Source of the DNA: Pseudoalteromonas piscicida
Lineage (GTDB): Bacteria > Pseudomonadota > Gammaproteobacteria > Enterobacterales > Alteromonadaceae
Direction of reading: 5' to 3'
Assembly (NCBI RefSeq): GCF_000238315.3
Contig: NZ_CP011924.1
Location: forward strand, 3,325,001-3,389,000
DNA length: 64,000 nucleotides
The number at the start of each line of letters is the position of its first letter. Position 1 is the first letter of the stretch. A program made the position numbers and the translations under genes. The notes below the pieces were generated by a model. That model was not told the origin of the DNA. It searched no databases and saw only the letters and a program-made list of their open reading frames with translations. Below, piece after piece: positions 28,201 to 36,885 of this stretch.

Positions 28201-28611
28201 TTGCGTCGGATGGGTTTGGTAGTCCAAGCCTATGGCTTTTTCATTGCCCTTCAATGGGTAAATATAGTCGAGCCGCATATCTGGAGCTGCTCCGATATTA
28301 CGAAGGATTTGGCTACTATCGAATAGGGGTTTTGCGAGCTGTTCGAAGCGAGCTTGAGAGAGCTCGGATTGACCAGAAAGGGCAACGCCTAGCCCTCTGA
28401 CAAGTTGTACATTTTTTGCCAGAATACCTTCTATTTTAGTGCGGTAGACATTCACTTCCTCGGTCGAGCGGCTTTTTTCTATCGCGATTAAGCGGCGATA
28501 GTTTACTTGATCAACATACCATGCCACTGCGATGATCACGACTAGCAAAAGCCAGAAGCTATATTTCACAAAGCGAAATTTAAGTGGTGATGTCGATAGT
28601 TCAGAGATCAT
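25255..28611 (-). CDS. CHASE-domain hybrid sensor histidine kinase
   Basis: The 1118-residue membrane kinase has, in order: a helix at about 16-33; a periplasmic CHASE domain to about 250; a second helix at about 268-290; a PAS-like region (about 300-410); and a GAF-like domain (about 440-590). HisKA follows with the phospho-acceptor His616 in MSHEIRTPLNG, then an HATPase domain with DTGIGI and GGTGLGL. A degenerate receiver-like segment (about 850-960) precedes a canonical receiver with Asp1033 in LMDCQMPVMDG. It should phosphorylate its own receiver and pass the phosphate to an external Hpt protein. The ligand is unknown. Confidence 0.95.
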   Translation of the reverse strand: MISELSTSPLKFRFVKYSFWLLLVVIIAVAWYVDQVNYRRLIAIEKSRSTEEVNVYRTKIEGILAKNVQLVRGLGVALSGQSELSQARFEQLAKPLFDSSQILRNIGAAPDMRLDYIYPLKGNEKAIGLDYQTHPTQKYGALLAKESREIVMAGPLELLQGGTGLIARVPVYTDKTHFWGLLSVVLDMDSLYQQADFTALESQYLIAIQGVDGKGQDGDYFYGNSNIHSLAPIAFSVNVPSGEWELYAVPRIGWQPAATAVWPFRLAIIALIIIFIAAFIFITRLLSQLQRNALSLTNMGILAEVGAWEINVKTRDIIWSDVTRSIFCVPRQFQPTWMNTTEFFKAGLHRKRLQDCVDELIKTGHEFEEEFIIQTQNLDDLWVLVKARSIRSGKRTSHIFGSIQNIHKRKIMEMEHDKFAKNNELLAHLSSHEAILNNHLNKALTLCADTCRKGVEVNKVSIWQFNEDKNQLIPVCFSNAAMDNLEHFPPWRKAIAPAFFSEIESGQIIAAEQAENHPATMALTTTYLEPFEIKAMLCCPISHKNQSLGVLCAEYDVVSPVWGQSDLRLMKSIAAILGSLFINKAHQKAKNQAIIDKDLAEQSAKMKAEFLASMSHEIRTPLNGVMGMVELVMHSQLTSTQHHQLSLAHSSAKSLLTIINDILDFSKIEAGKLTIEFVEFDLIEMLSNMLSAFVRAADANNNRLHIDLSGMKVHTAQTDPNRLKQILNNLLSNAIKFTHDGSVTLSCHTEQTGDQTRLWCSVEDTGIGISKEKLNKVFDSFTQADLSTTRQYGGTGLGLTIAKQLSQLLGGDLQAFSKEHVGSTFSCNVLLTAAKPITVHEKSDNSTLYILSEINEDYGKLLKPWHITCLHVQQLDMLMTQLQQPSSHLAVILDAKLLNAAPRKKQQALKTQLTQQQIVHVLAVEEQSSETLSLFSSCERVYYPITPYAALQVFNSDYQDPDKPKSVKTNSQVSADPLLACSILLVEDNRINQTVAMTMLERLGAKVVCQENGELALTHLQSTNKPYDVILMDCQMPVMDGYQAAQQIRQGVAGKIHQHSVIVALTANAMQGDREKCLDAGMDDYLTKPIDFDELKAKLLQIKPQQTMQAPSSTAQQS

Positions 28612-28806
28612 GGTGCTTCTGTGTTGAAGACGATGATTTAACTATAGTTCAGTCCTCGCAAAGCGAAATCTAATTAACCAAAATAAAATGCTTTAACTTG
28701 ATTGTCTTATAACTGTGACAAAGTCGAGAATATTGGTTTATTAGCCAATGACATGCTATATCTTCTAGGCATAAATTAGCGCTAGATACATTGTTAAGGG
28801 ATGGTC

Positions 28807-31092
28807 ATGCTTACTTGGATTAAACGAATTGTTGTCGCTCTGCTGTTACTGGTATTGCTTGGTACTGCAAGTATATATGGCTTACTTGCGCTAAGTTTGC
28901 CCGCACTGGATGGTAAAGGTAGTACATCGGAGATCGATAATACAGTAACGGTAGCACGCGATGCCATGGGGCAAGCTGTGGTGTCGGCTGACACCCGAGC
29001 AGATGCGTCGTATGGATTGGGTTTTGCACATGGTCAGGACCGTTTTTTTCAAATGGATCTGCTGCGTCGCAATGCCGCAGGTGAATTGAGTGAGTTATTT
29101 GGCTCGGCGGCCATTGGCCTTGATGAAAGCATGCGTTTCCATCAATTCAGAAAACGAGCAAAGCTTATCGTGATGTCCTTACCTGAAGCGCATAGACAAA
29201 TCCTTGAGCGTTATACACAAGGGGTGAACGATGGGCGAGTACAATCTGGCTTCACCAGTTTTGAATACCTGCTTCTAGGTGCAACTCCTGCACCATGGCA
29301 GCCAGAAGACAGCTTACTCACTATTTTTAGCATGTATCTAGACTTGCAAGCAGGTACTTATGAGCGCGATGAAACCCTAATTGCGCTTAAGCAGCAATAT
29401 GGTCAAGATATGCTCGATTTTATCTTGCAGCCTAGTCAATATCAGGCTGCTTTGGATAACAGTGTACTTACGGCATCGCCAGTTACTATTCCTGCATTAC
29501 AGCAACAAATCGTGCAAGCTCAGCCATCACATATTGCTGATGTGCCGCTTTACGGCAGTAATAATTGGGCCGTAAATGGTGCGCTTACAAAGACAGGATC
29601 GGCAATGTTATCCGACGATATGCACCTTGGCTTAAATGTGCCGTCAATTTGGTATCGTGCCCAGCTTAATTATCAGGATCAGGGCCATGCAATTCAGGTA
29701 ACTGGGGTGTCGTTACCAGGCGCTCCAGCCATTGTGGTTGGAAGCAATAATCGCATAGCGTGGGGATTCACCAATGGTTATTTAGATACAGCCGATTGGA
29801 TTGAGCTTGACGCAGACACCAAGACGCAGTTCATTGCTGAAGAAATTAAATTGCCTGATGGCAAAAGTCATACCTATCAATTAGAAATGAGTACATTTGG
29901 TCCCGTTAAACAACTTGGAGATAAGAAGCTAGCGCTGAGTTGGGTTGCTCATCAACCCTATGCCGTAAACCTAGAGCTTGTGCAACTTGAGTGCTTAACC
30001 GAAGTTCAGCAAGCAACAGAGCATGCCAAAAAGGTAGGGATCCCTGTACAAAATTTGATGGTGGTAGACAGTAAAGGAGCAGCTGCTTGGACGCCGATGG
30101 GGGCTATTCCTGCACGTAAAATGACTCATAACACGGCGTTGAATACAGAGCAATATGAGCAAGCGTGGCAGAACAACGAACAAGTTCGCCCGGTTGTGCA
30201 AAACCCTGAAAACGGTAAATTGTGGACGGCTAACTCTCGCGTGGTTTCAGTTGCAGATAATCAAAGGTTTGGTGATGGCGGCTATGCGTTAGGTGCACGT
30301 GCCGTGCAGATCCGCGATGGACTTTTAGCTCAGCAGCAGTTTACGGAAGCGGATTTCTATCAGCTGCAATTGGACAATCGCGCTAAGTTTTTAGCGCCGT
30401 GGCACGAGCACTTAGTATCCCTATTGCAAAACCAACATTCCGCATCTTTTGAAAATGATATTTCGCTCCTTAATGACTGGCAGGGCTGTGCGTGTGCCGA
30501 TTCAGTCGGTTACACCTTAGTGAAAGCCTACCGCAATGCACTGATCGACACTCTTTTCGCACCCTTGGAGCAGCACTTAAACACGCAAAAATTGTCGCTA
30601 AAGCCGGTTAAGCGTTATCTTGAACCCGGACTCTGGCAGCTCTTAACCGAGCAGCCAAATAGCTGGTTGGGCGAGCATGGCTCTTGGGTTGAGTTAGAGT
30701 TGGCTGCTTACAAGCTTGCCAAGCAGCAACTTAGCGAAAGATATGGCAGTAATATGGCTGCTTGGCGCTGGGGGGATGTCAATGCACTTAAGGTGCAGCA
30801 TCCTTTTTCAAAACAAATGCCAATGCTGAGTGGTTTGTTAGATATGCCAACCGCACAAGCTTTTGGTGATACCTTTATGCCTGCGGTGCAGGGTAAATCT
30901 TTCGGCGCATCGCAGCGCTTTATCGCACAACCGGGTCATTTACAAAATGCAATTTTAACGGTTGCTGGTGGCCAAAGTGGACATCCGTTATCGCCGTTTT
31001 ATCGGTCTGGATTTGCTGATTATGCCGAAGGGGAGAATACCCCCTTGCTACCTGGTGAATTAACTCACCAGATAGTCATTTCACCTAAGTAA
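28807..31092 (+). CDS. Penicillin acylase-family N-terminal nucleophile hydrolase
   Basis: A hydrophobic N-terminal segment (about residues 8-30) predicts export or anchoring. An alpha-subunit region (GLGFAHGQDRFFQMDLLRR) is followed by the self-cleavage site YGSNNWAV, where Ser251 becomes the N-terminal nucleophile. The beta-subunit has VTGVSLPGAPAIVVGSN and N-IAWGFTNGY motifs. The relatives cleave penicillins, acyl-homoserine lactones or other amides, and the substrate here is unknown. ATG 28807 is better spaced from AAGGG than the ATG at 28801. Confidence 0.93.
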   Translation: MLTWIKRIVVALLLLVLLGTASIYGLLALSLPALDGKGSTSEIDNTVTVARDAMGQAVVSADTRADASYGLGFAHGQDRFFQMDLLRRNAAGELSELFGSAAIGLDESMRFHQFRKRAKLIVMSLPEAHRQILERYTQGVNDGRVQSGFTSFEYLLLGATPAPWQPEDSLLTIFSMYLDLQAGTYERDETLIALKQQYGQDMLDFILQPSQYQAALDNSVLTASPVTIPALQQQIVQAQPSHIADVPLYGSNNWAVNGALTKTGSAMLSDDMHLGLNVPSIWYRAQLNYQDQGHAIQVTGVSLPGAPAIVVGSNNRIAWGFTNGYLDTADWIELDADTKTQFIAEEIKLPDGKSHTYQLEMSTFGPVKQLGDKKLALSWVAHQPYAVNLELVQLECLTEVQQATEHAKKVGIPVQNLMVVDSKGAAAWTPMGAIPARKMTHNTALNTEQYEQAWQNNEQVRPVVQNPENGKLWTANSRVVSVADNQRFGDGGYALGARAVQIRDGLLAQQQFTEADFYQLQLDNRAKFLAPWHEHLVSLLQNQHSASFENDISLLNDWQGCACADSVGYTLVKAYRNALIDTLFAPLEQHLNTQKLSLKPVKRYLEPGLWQLLTEQPNSWLGEHGSWVELELAAYKLAKQQLSERYGSNMAAWRWGDVNALKVQHPFSKQMPMLSGLLDMPTAQAFGDTFMPAVQGKSFGASQRFIAQPGHLQNAILTVAGGQSGHPLSPFYRSGFADYAEGENTPLLPGELTHQIVISPK

Positions 31093-31107
31093 TGCTTTGC
31101 ACTGGAC

Positions 31108-31140
31108 GTATCGGAAGGGTTAACTTACACCCTCCGATAC
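31108..31140. terminator. Bidirectional hairpin between convergent genes
   Basis: GTATCGG-A-AGGG pairs with CCCT-CCGATAC (one bulged A) around a short loop. It lies between the acylase stop and the end of the diguanylate cyclase gene, whose stop codon it includes. No long T run is present. Confidence 0.6.
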
Positions 31141-32190
31141 ACGCAAAATCGGTGCAGCGGTAACACGGTTCCGACCTGAATGTTTGCTGTCGTAAAGTGC
31201 GGCATCCGCGTGTTGAATGACGACCTCAAAAGTTTGGCTAGGATCCCAATTTGCAACGCCAAAACTCATAGTGACTTTAAGAATGTCGTTTTCAAAACTG
31301 GTGGTCTCTACGGCTCGTCGTAATTTTTCCATGCGCTGTATTGCTTCTCCAATTGAACAAGGCGCCAGCACGATTAAAAATTCTTCACCACCCCAACGAA
31401 CTGCAATGTCTGCAGGGTGAATATGTGCTTTGATTGTTTCGGCCACACTTTTTAAAATTTGATCTCCTTTGTCATGGCCAAAGGTGTCATTGATTTTTTT
31501 AAAGTGGTCGATATCCGCCATTACCAAACATAAAGGAGAGTGAGTAGAGATACAGTTTTCTTTAGCATGGGTGATTAACTCGCGCGCATAGCGACGGTTG
31601 AACATTTGTGTGAGCGGGTCGTGTGCAGCGAGCTCTTCTAATTTGTCTCTTTGTTGCACCGTCATTTTACGTATGTGGCTGATCGTGTAGATCATCGGAA
31701 TACCACATATGAGCACATTGGCAAAATGCACATAGGGAATTAACTGTTGATAGCGATATTGATAGGCAATATCACCAAACAATAATTCTAAGACTGCGAA
31801 TAGCGTGATTAACACAACGGAATAAATTACGGCATTACGTAATCTGAGTTGGTAATCTAGCAGTATGAGGCAAGACACTGTCCAGAGATAGTACTGAAAT
31901 CCAAGTGACATGCCGAGATAGGCACACACCAGCGTCGCATGTATGGCGACTTCAAGGCAGAAAACCCGCAGTGCAATAGAGGGTTTACTCGCATCAATGA
32001 GTTTAATGCCAGCGTACCACATCAGTACACTACCCACGTTTACCAAAGCAAGCATGTTCACCTCTAAATGCCAAAAGACAACAATGAGGCCGGCGTGTAA
32101 CCACATGCAATACGCGGCCACGCGTCGTAATAATGCAAATTTTAATGCTTCTACTTGGTCTGGTTTGCTATAAGGGTGGTATTTAGTCAA
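31120..32190 (-). CDS. Membrane diguanylate cyclase (GGDEF)
   Basis: About five or six N-terminal hydrophobic helices (residues about 25-185) are followed by a GGDEF domain. It carries DPLTQMFNRRYAREL, ADIDHFKKINDTFGHDKGD and the active-site WGGEEF (GGEEF at residues 267-271). This predicts synthesis of cyclic di-GMP from two GTP. The frame opens with TTG at 32190, preceded by AAGAG; no ATG lies near. No EAL domain is present. Confidence 0.93.
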   Translation of the reverse strand: MTKYHPYSKPDQVEALKFALLRRVAAYCMWLHAGLIVVFWHLEVNMLALVNVGSVLMWYAGIKLIDASKPSIALRVFCLEVAIHATLVCAYLGMSLGFQYYLWTVSCLILLDYQLRLRNAVIYSVVLITLFAVLELLFGDIAYQYRYQQLIPYVHFANVLICGIPMIYTISHIRKMTVQQRDKLEELAAHDPLTQMFNRRYARELITHAKENCISTHSPLCLVMADIDHFKKINDTFGHDKGDQILKSVAETIKAHIHPADIAVRWGGEEFLIVLAPCSIGEAIQRMEKLRRAVETTSFENDILKVTMSFGVANWDPSQTFEVVIQHADAALYDSKHSGRNRVTAAPILRVSEGVS

Positions 32191-32347
32191 ACGTAAGCTC
32201 TTGTGGTATTCACAATAAAATAAGTATAGAAGCTCTATTGTGATTTGCCGTCTATTTGACCTAAGCTCTGGTTATTCGCTCAGCATCCAGCAAGGTTCGC
32301 TGTAGTAGAGTGAGAGATAGGTAGATAATAAAAGCTTTGGAGTTGAT

Positions 32348-33874
32348 ATGTCTGTAGAAAAAGCGCGGATCACGCTATGTAACCTAGAAAAGTCTGACTA
32401 CGATCAGGTTAAATCTTTAATGGATGAAGCCTACCCTGATCTCGGTGGTGCGTGGCCTAGTCATACGATATTTAGGTTGATTGACCAGTTTCCTGAGGGA
32501 CAGATCGGTGTCAAAGACGGTGAGCGTCTTGTCGGTATTGCGCTGAGTGTTCAAGTTGACTATCAAACCTTTTCTAACCCGCATACCTATGAAGACATTG
32601 TCGACGCGCATAGCCGAATTTTTAGTGATAGTAATGCAGATGCGCTGTACGGGCTGGACGTAGTGATAGCCAAAAGCCATCGTGGTCTACGTCTTGGTCG
32701 ACGACTGTATGATGCCCGTAAAGAGCTTTGTCGTCAGTACAACTTACGTGCGATTTTAGCAGGTGGTCGTATCCCGCTTTATAAGCAATTCCGTGGCAGT
32801 ATGTCGCCAATGGAATATATAAACAAAGTCGATCATAAAGAATTACACGACCCCATTCTAAGCTTCCAACTTGCCAACGACTTCCAAGTAAAGCGACTGC
32901 TTAAACAATATCTGCCGGAAGATCAGGACTCAGAAGGCTATGCGACCCTACTTGAGTGGAATAACATTCTCTTCGAGCCTACCGATACCGTGATCGAAAG
33001 TAAGAAAACCATCGTCAGAGTGGGGGCCGTGCAGTGGCAGATGCGCCGGGTGGAATCGGTAGAGGAGTTAATGAAGCAGGTTGAGTATTTCGTGGACACG
33101 GTCTCGGATTACCAAAGTGACTTTATCCTGTTCCCTGAATTCTTCAACGCGCCACTAATGGGGCTCGGAAGCTATAGAAATCAGACCGAAGCTATTCGTG
33201 CATTGGCAACGTATACCGAGCAGTTTAGAGCCGCTATGTCGCAAATGGCGATCGAGTACAATGCCAATATTATCACGGGCTCTATGCCGCTACTTGAGGG
33301 CGACAAGCTCTATAACGTCAGTTACTTATGTCACCGCTCTGGCAAAGTGGATGAACAACGTAAAATTCATATCACCCCTCACGAAGACTACGATTGGGTT
33401 ATCAAAGGCGGTGATAAAATAGAGGTGTTCGATACGGACGCGGGCCGAGTAGGGATCCAAGTATGCTACGACGTGGAGTTTCCAGAGTTATCGCGGATCA
33501 TGGCTGAAAAAGGGCTGGATATTTTGTTTGTACCATTTTGGACTGATACGAAAAACAGCTACTTAAGGGTAAGGCACTGTGCACAGGCCCGTGCGGTTGA
33601 AAACGAATGCTACGTCGTTATTGCAGGCAGTGTTGGCAACTTACCTCAGGTAGAAAGCCTAGATGTACAGTACGCGCAGTCAGCGGTGTTGACGCCATCG
33701 GACTTTGCTTTTCCTCATGATGCCGCGCTCAACGAAGCAACACCAAATACGGAAATGCTGTTATTTAGTGACTTAGACTTAGATAAACTCAAAATATTGC
33801 ATAGTGAAGGGACGGTGCGTAATTTACGAGACCGAAGAAAAGACCTGTATTCCGTGGAGTTGAAACAAAAATAG
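32348..33874 (+). CDS. GNAT acetyltransferase-nitrilase fusion
   Basis: The 508-residue protein joins an N-terminal GNAT domain (about 5-200; acetyl-CoA loop SHRGLRLGRRLYDAR) to a C-terminal carbon-nitrogen hydrolase domain (about 220-500). The nitrilase Glu-Lys-Cys triad is visible as FPEFF, EQRKIHITP and VCYDVEFPE (Cys373). Such fusions are known in gammaproteobacteria, but their substrates are not. The stop is followed after one base by the sugE start. A tandem duplication creates a second partial copy directly downstream. Confidence 0.93.
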   Translation: MSVEKARITLCNLEKSDYDQVKSLMDEAYPDLGGAWPSHTIFRLIDQFPEGQIGVKDGERLVGIALSVQVDYQTFSNPHTYEDIVDAHSRIFSDSNADALYGLDVVIAKSHRGLRLGRRLYDARKELCRQYNLRAILAGGRIPLYKQFRGSMSPMEYINKVDHKELHDPILSFQLANDFQVKRLLKQYLPEDQDSEGYATLLEWNNILFEPTDTVIESKKTIVRVGAVQWQMRRVESVEELMKQVEYFVDTVSDYQSDFILFPEFFNAPLMGLGSYRNQTEAIRALATYTEQFRAAMSQMAIEYNANIITGSMPLLEGDKLYNVSYLCHRSGKVDEQRKIHITPHEDYDWVIKGGDKIEVFDTDAGRVGIQVCYDVEFPELSRIMAEKGLDILFVPFWTDTKNSYLRVRHCAQARAVENECYVVIAGSVGNLPQVESLDVQYAQSAVLTPSDFAFPHDAALNEATPNTEMLLFSDLDLDKLKILHSEGTVRNLRDRRKDLYSVELKQK

Positions 33875-35014
33875 TATGGCGTGGGTTTAGGTCGTATCCC
33901 GCTTTATAAGCAATTCCGTGGCAGTATGTCGCCAATGGAATATATAAACAAAGTCGATCATAAAGAATTACACGACCCCATTCTAAGCTTCCAACTTGCC
34001 AACGACTTCCAAGTAAAGCGACTGCTTAAACAATATCTGCCGGAAGATCAGGACTCAGAAGGCTATGCGACCCTACTTGAGTGGAATAACATTCTCTTCG
34101 AGCCTACCGATACCGTGATCGAAAGTAAGAAAACCATCGTCAGAGTGGGGGCCGTGCAGTGGCAGATGCGCCGGGTGGAATCGGTAGAGGAGTTAATGAA
34201 GCAGGTTGAGTATTTCGTGGACACGGTCTCGGATTACCAAAGTGACTTTATCCTGTTCCCTGAATTCTTCAACGCGCCACTAATGGGGCTCGGAAGCTAT
34301 AGAAATCAGACCGAAGCTATTCGTGCATTGGCAACGTATACCGAGCAGTTTAGAGCCGCTATGTCGCAAATGGCGATCGAGTACAATGCCAATATTATCA
34401 CGGGCTCTATGCCGCTACTTGAGGGCGACAAGCTCTATAACGTCAGTTACTTATGTCACCGCTCTGGCAAAGTGGATGAACAACGTAAAATTCATATCAC
34501 CCCTCACGAAGACTACGATTGGGTTATCAAAGGCGGTGATAAAATAGAGGTGTTCGATACGGACGCGGGCCGAGTAGGGATCCAAGTATGCTACGACGTG
34601 GAGTTTCCAGAGTTATCGCGGATCATGGCTGAAAAAGGGCTGGATATTTTGTTTGTACCATTTTGGACTGATACGAAAAACAGCTACTTAAGGGTAAGGC
34701 ACTGTGCACAGGCCCGTGCGGTTGAAAACGAATGCTACGTCGTTATTGCAGGCAGTGTTGGCAACTTACCTCAGGTAGAAAGCCTAGATGTACAGTACGC
34801 GCAGTCAGCGGTGTTGACGCCATCGGACTTTGCTTTTCCTCATGATGCCGCGCTCAACGAAGCAACACCAAATACGGAAATGCTGTTATTTAGTGACTTA
34901 GACTTAGATAAACTCAAAATATTGCATAGTGAAGGGACGGTGCGTAATTTACGAGACCGAAGAAAAGACCTGTATTCCGTGGAGTTGAAACAAAAATAGT
35001 ATGGCGTGGGTTTA
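32765..35014. repeat. Perfect tandem duplication, 2 x 1125 bp
   Basis: Unit one is 32765-33889 and unit two 33890-35014, joined directly. Each spans codon 140 of the GNAT-nitrilase gene through the first 14 bases of sugE. In the first unit, sugE is cut after four codons: the join creates ATG GCG TGG GTT TAG at 33876-33890. The complete sugE follows the second unit. Flank homology at the join is one base at most, and no mobile element is present. Confidence 0.95.
33881..34999 (+). pseudogene. Truncated second copy of GNAT-nitrilase (lacks N-terminal 139 residues)
   Basis: The sequence is identical to the last part of the upstream gene. It keeps the whole nitrilase domain with its catalytic Cys, but lacks the acetyl-CoA loop of the GNAT domain. 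By chance the join gives an in-frame GTG at 33881 (reading GLGRIPLYK), seven bases after the stop of the full gene. A 372-residue protein could arise by reinitiation. No proper ribosome site is seen. I treat it as a remnant of the duplication. Confidence 0.7.
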
Positions 35015-35315
35015 TTTAATTATGGCTGGCCTGTTTGAAATAGGTTGGCCCGTTGGTCTGAAAATGGCGCAACAAGCCGATACTCGTTGGTTAGGCATAG
35101 TGATAGCCGTTGGTTTTATGGCCTTGAGCGGCTGGATGCTATGGCTGGCGCAAAAGCAAATTCCATTGGGTACCTCGTATGCCGTGTGGACGGGTATTGG
35201 CGCGGCAGGCACATTCTTAGTGGGTATCTTCTTTTACGGTGACCCAAGTAGTTTTATGCGCTACTTGGGCGTATTATTTATCATCAGTGGGGTTGTGGTA
35301 CTTAAGTTAGCATAA
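35001..35315 (+). CDS. sugE: SMR-family exporter, SugE/Gdx type
   Basis: The 104-residue protein has four transmembrane helices. The conserved membrane glutamate is in GLFEIGWPVGLK, and GTSYAVWTGIGAAGTF follows, both typical of SugE/Gdx rather than EmrE. Gdx proteins export guanidinium in exchange for protons. It starts one base after the stop of the nitrilase gene, so it is probably cotranslated. A nitrilase-type amidase beside a guanidinium exporter hints at nitrogen-compound metabolism, but that link is inference. Confidence 0.88.
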   Translation: MAWVYLIMAGLFEIGWPVGLKMAQQADTRWLGIVIAVGFMALSGWMLWLAQKQIPLGTSYAVWTGIGAAGTFLVGIFFYGDPSSFMRYLGVLFIISGVVVLKLA

Positions 35316-36171
35316 CCAAAATCGCCGCGATGGCGATGAGTAAGAGTCCCATTGAGTCGCGCTTCTTCACCGGCGCTTTGAGCCATAAGAATGAGATAAG
35401 CAAAGTAAAAAACACTTCGATTTGGCCGAGTGTTTTCACGTAAGCTACATGCTCAAGGCTCATTGCGCTAAACCAACCTATAGAACCGATACAGCTGCTG
35501 ACACTAATTGCTACTGTCAGTTTGCGACGTTGCCAAAGTACCCGCCAAGAGTGTGGTTCTCGTATCGTCATATACATACTCAGCATCACAGTTTGGCAAA
35601 CCAGCACCAACAGTAGCACCCATGCTGCACTGTGAGGAAAAGGTAGGCCCGATGCGATACTGGCTTCACGCACCCAAAGAGAAGTAAGCGCGAAGCTTGT
35701 TCCACAGGCAAGTCCCACTAGTGCAGTTTTACCATTGAAAGCACGTAGGCTAAAACCGCTCAATAACAACACCGCGATGGCGCCGATAAAGACACCAAAC
35801 CAACCGAGTAAAGTTAAGCTTGAGCCAAAAAAGAGTACGCCCAAAATCGCCGCCACGAGTGCCTCGCTCTTCGCAAGTCCAGCGCCTATGGCGTAATTAT
35901 TTTGCTTAAACAGCACCACCATTAACCCCGTCGCGATGATCTGCATGATACTGGCACCCAGCACAAAGGCTAAAAAGTCATCGTTAATGGCGAGCGGCTC
36001 TGCGGGAGCAATCTGGTAAAGGCTCCAAAGATATAACCCCGCAAGTGGGCTGGCTAAAATAAATCTTGCGAGGGTGACGCTGGCTGTGGAGGCGCTTTCA
36101 CTCAATTTGCTTTGAAAAGCATTTCGCCAAGCCTGAGAAAAAGCAGCTAGTAAGGTGAACAAAATCCACAT
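35302..36171 (-). CDS. EamA/DMT-family permease
   Basis: The 289-residue protein has about ten hydrophobic helices in two EamA repeats. It starts MWILFTLLAAFSQAWRNAFQ and has LARFILASPLAGLYL and an SLEHVAYVKTLGQIEVFF motif near the end of the second repeat. It is likely an inner-membrane exporter of unknown substrate. It overlaps the convergent sugE gene by 14 bp. It is clearly different from the EamA gene at 15841. Confidence 0.85.
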   Translation of the reverse strand: MWILFTLLAAFSQAWRNAFQSKLSESASTASVTLARFILASPLAGLYLWSLYQIAPAEPLAINDDFLAFVLGASIMQIIATGLMVVLFKQNNYAIGAGLAKSEALVAAILGVLFFGSSLTLLGWFGVFIGAIAVLLLSGFSLRAFNGKTALVGLACGTSFALTSLWVREASIASGLPFPHSAAWVLLLVLVCQTVMLSMYMTIREPHSWRVLWQRRKLTVAISVSSCIGSIGWFSAMSLEHVAYVKTLGQIEVFFTLLISFLWLKAPVKKRDSMGLLLIAIAAILVMLT

Positions 36172-36475
36172 GAGAGGTGACTCTACAATGCTCGAATGTG
36201 TATCAGCATACCGGATAGGAGCGAGTCTGAATAAATGAATTATCGTGATAGTGAAAATAATTCAATGTGTATTCAAGGTGCTACAGAAGCACTCTTGTGG
36301 TTGGCGTACTGCGACAATTTGCCACATGTTCAATTTTCAGTATCACGATATGATTGACGTCGATGCTACAAGATTGGGCCATAGGCTAGGGTATTACGTA
36401 TTCACTTATGGCTTTTCTTTTTAACGCTATTCTGCTCTACTGAGTTGAATAATCAAAAGGTTGAAGGAGTATCTT
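36172..36475. other. Intergenic region without convincing gene
   Basis: These 304 bases separate divergent EamA and MAPEG genes and should hold both promoters. A 40-codon frame at 36235-36357 (+) was seen, but its only Shine-Dalgarno-like stretch is too far upstream and its composition is not protein-like. Confidence 0.5.
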
Positions 36476-36862
36476 GTGGGTATACTAATTATCTGTGCAA
36501 TTCTTGCCATCTTACTACCTTATTTTGCCAAAATTCCTGTGGCAGTGGCGATGAACAAAGAAGGGGGCTATGACAACAAGCACCCGCGTGAACAGCAAAA
36601 GAAACTGACTGGGCTGGGGGCAAGAGCGCTGGCCGCGCATCAAAACTGTTTTGAGTCATTATCCGTGTTTGCTGTCGCCTTAGCCGTTGCGTTTGGCACC
36701 CAAACCTACACTTCTCTAGTCGAATGGCTAGCCATAGGCCATATTGTCGCTCGAGCATTATATTGTGTGCTGTATTGGGCGAATATTGACGTGCTGCGCT
36801 CCATCGTATGGGCGCTAGGGCTCGGCTGTGCTATCGCCATTATTGTGGTGTGTGGTGTATAG
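36476..36862 (+). CDS. MAPEG-family membrane protein
   Basis: The 128-residue protein has four hydrophobic helices. The MAPEG signature is GARALAAHQNCFESLSVF in the second helix region, followed by HIVARALYCVLYW. Bacterial MAPEG members are glutathione-transferase-like membrane proteins of mostly unknown function. The start is GTG at 36476, set by GAAGGAG at 36463-36469; the frame extends upstream but has no better start. Confidence 0.88.
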   Translation: MGILIICAILAILLPYFAKIPVAVAMNKEGGYDNKHPREQQKKLTGLGARALAAHQNCFESLSVFAVALAVAFGTQTYTSLVEWLAIGHIVARALYCVLYWANIDVLRSIVWALGLGCAIAIIVVCGV

Positions 36863-36885
36863 TCGTCCTTTGCGTGACTCTACAC

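Noticed and set aside
36235..36357. 40-codon plus-strand frame
   Set aside because: The ribosome site is too far away and the composition is not convincing.
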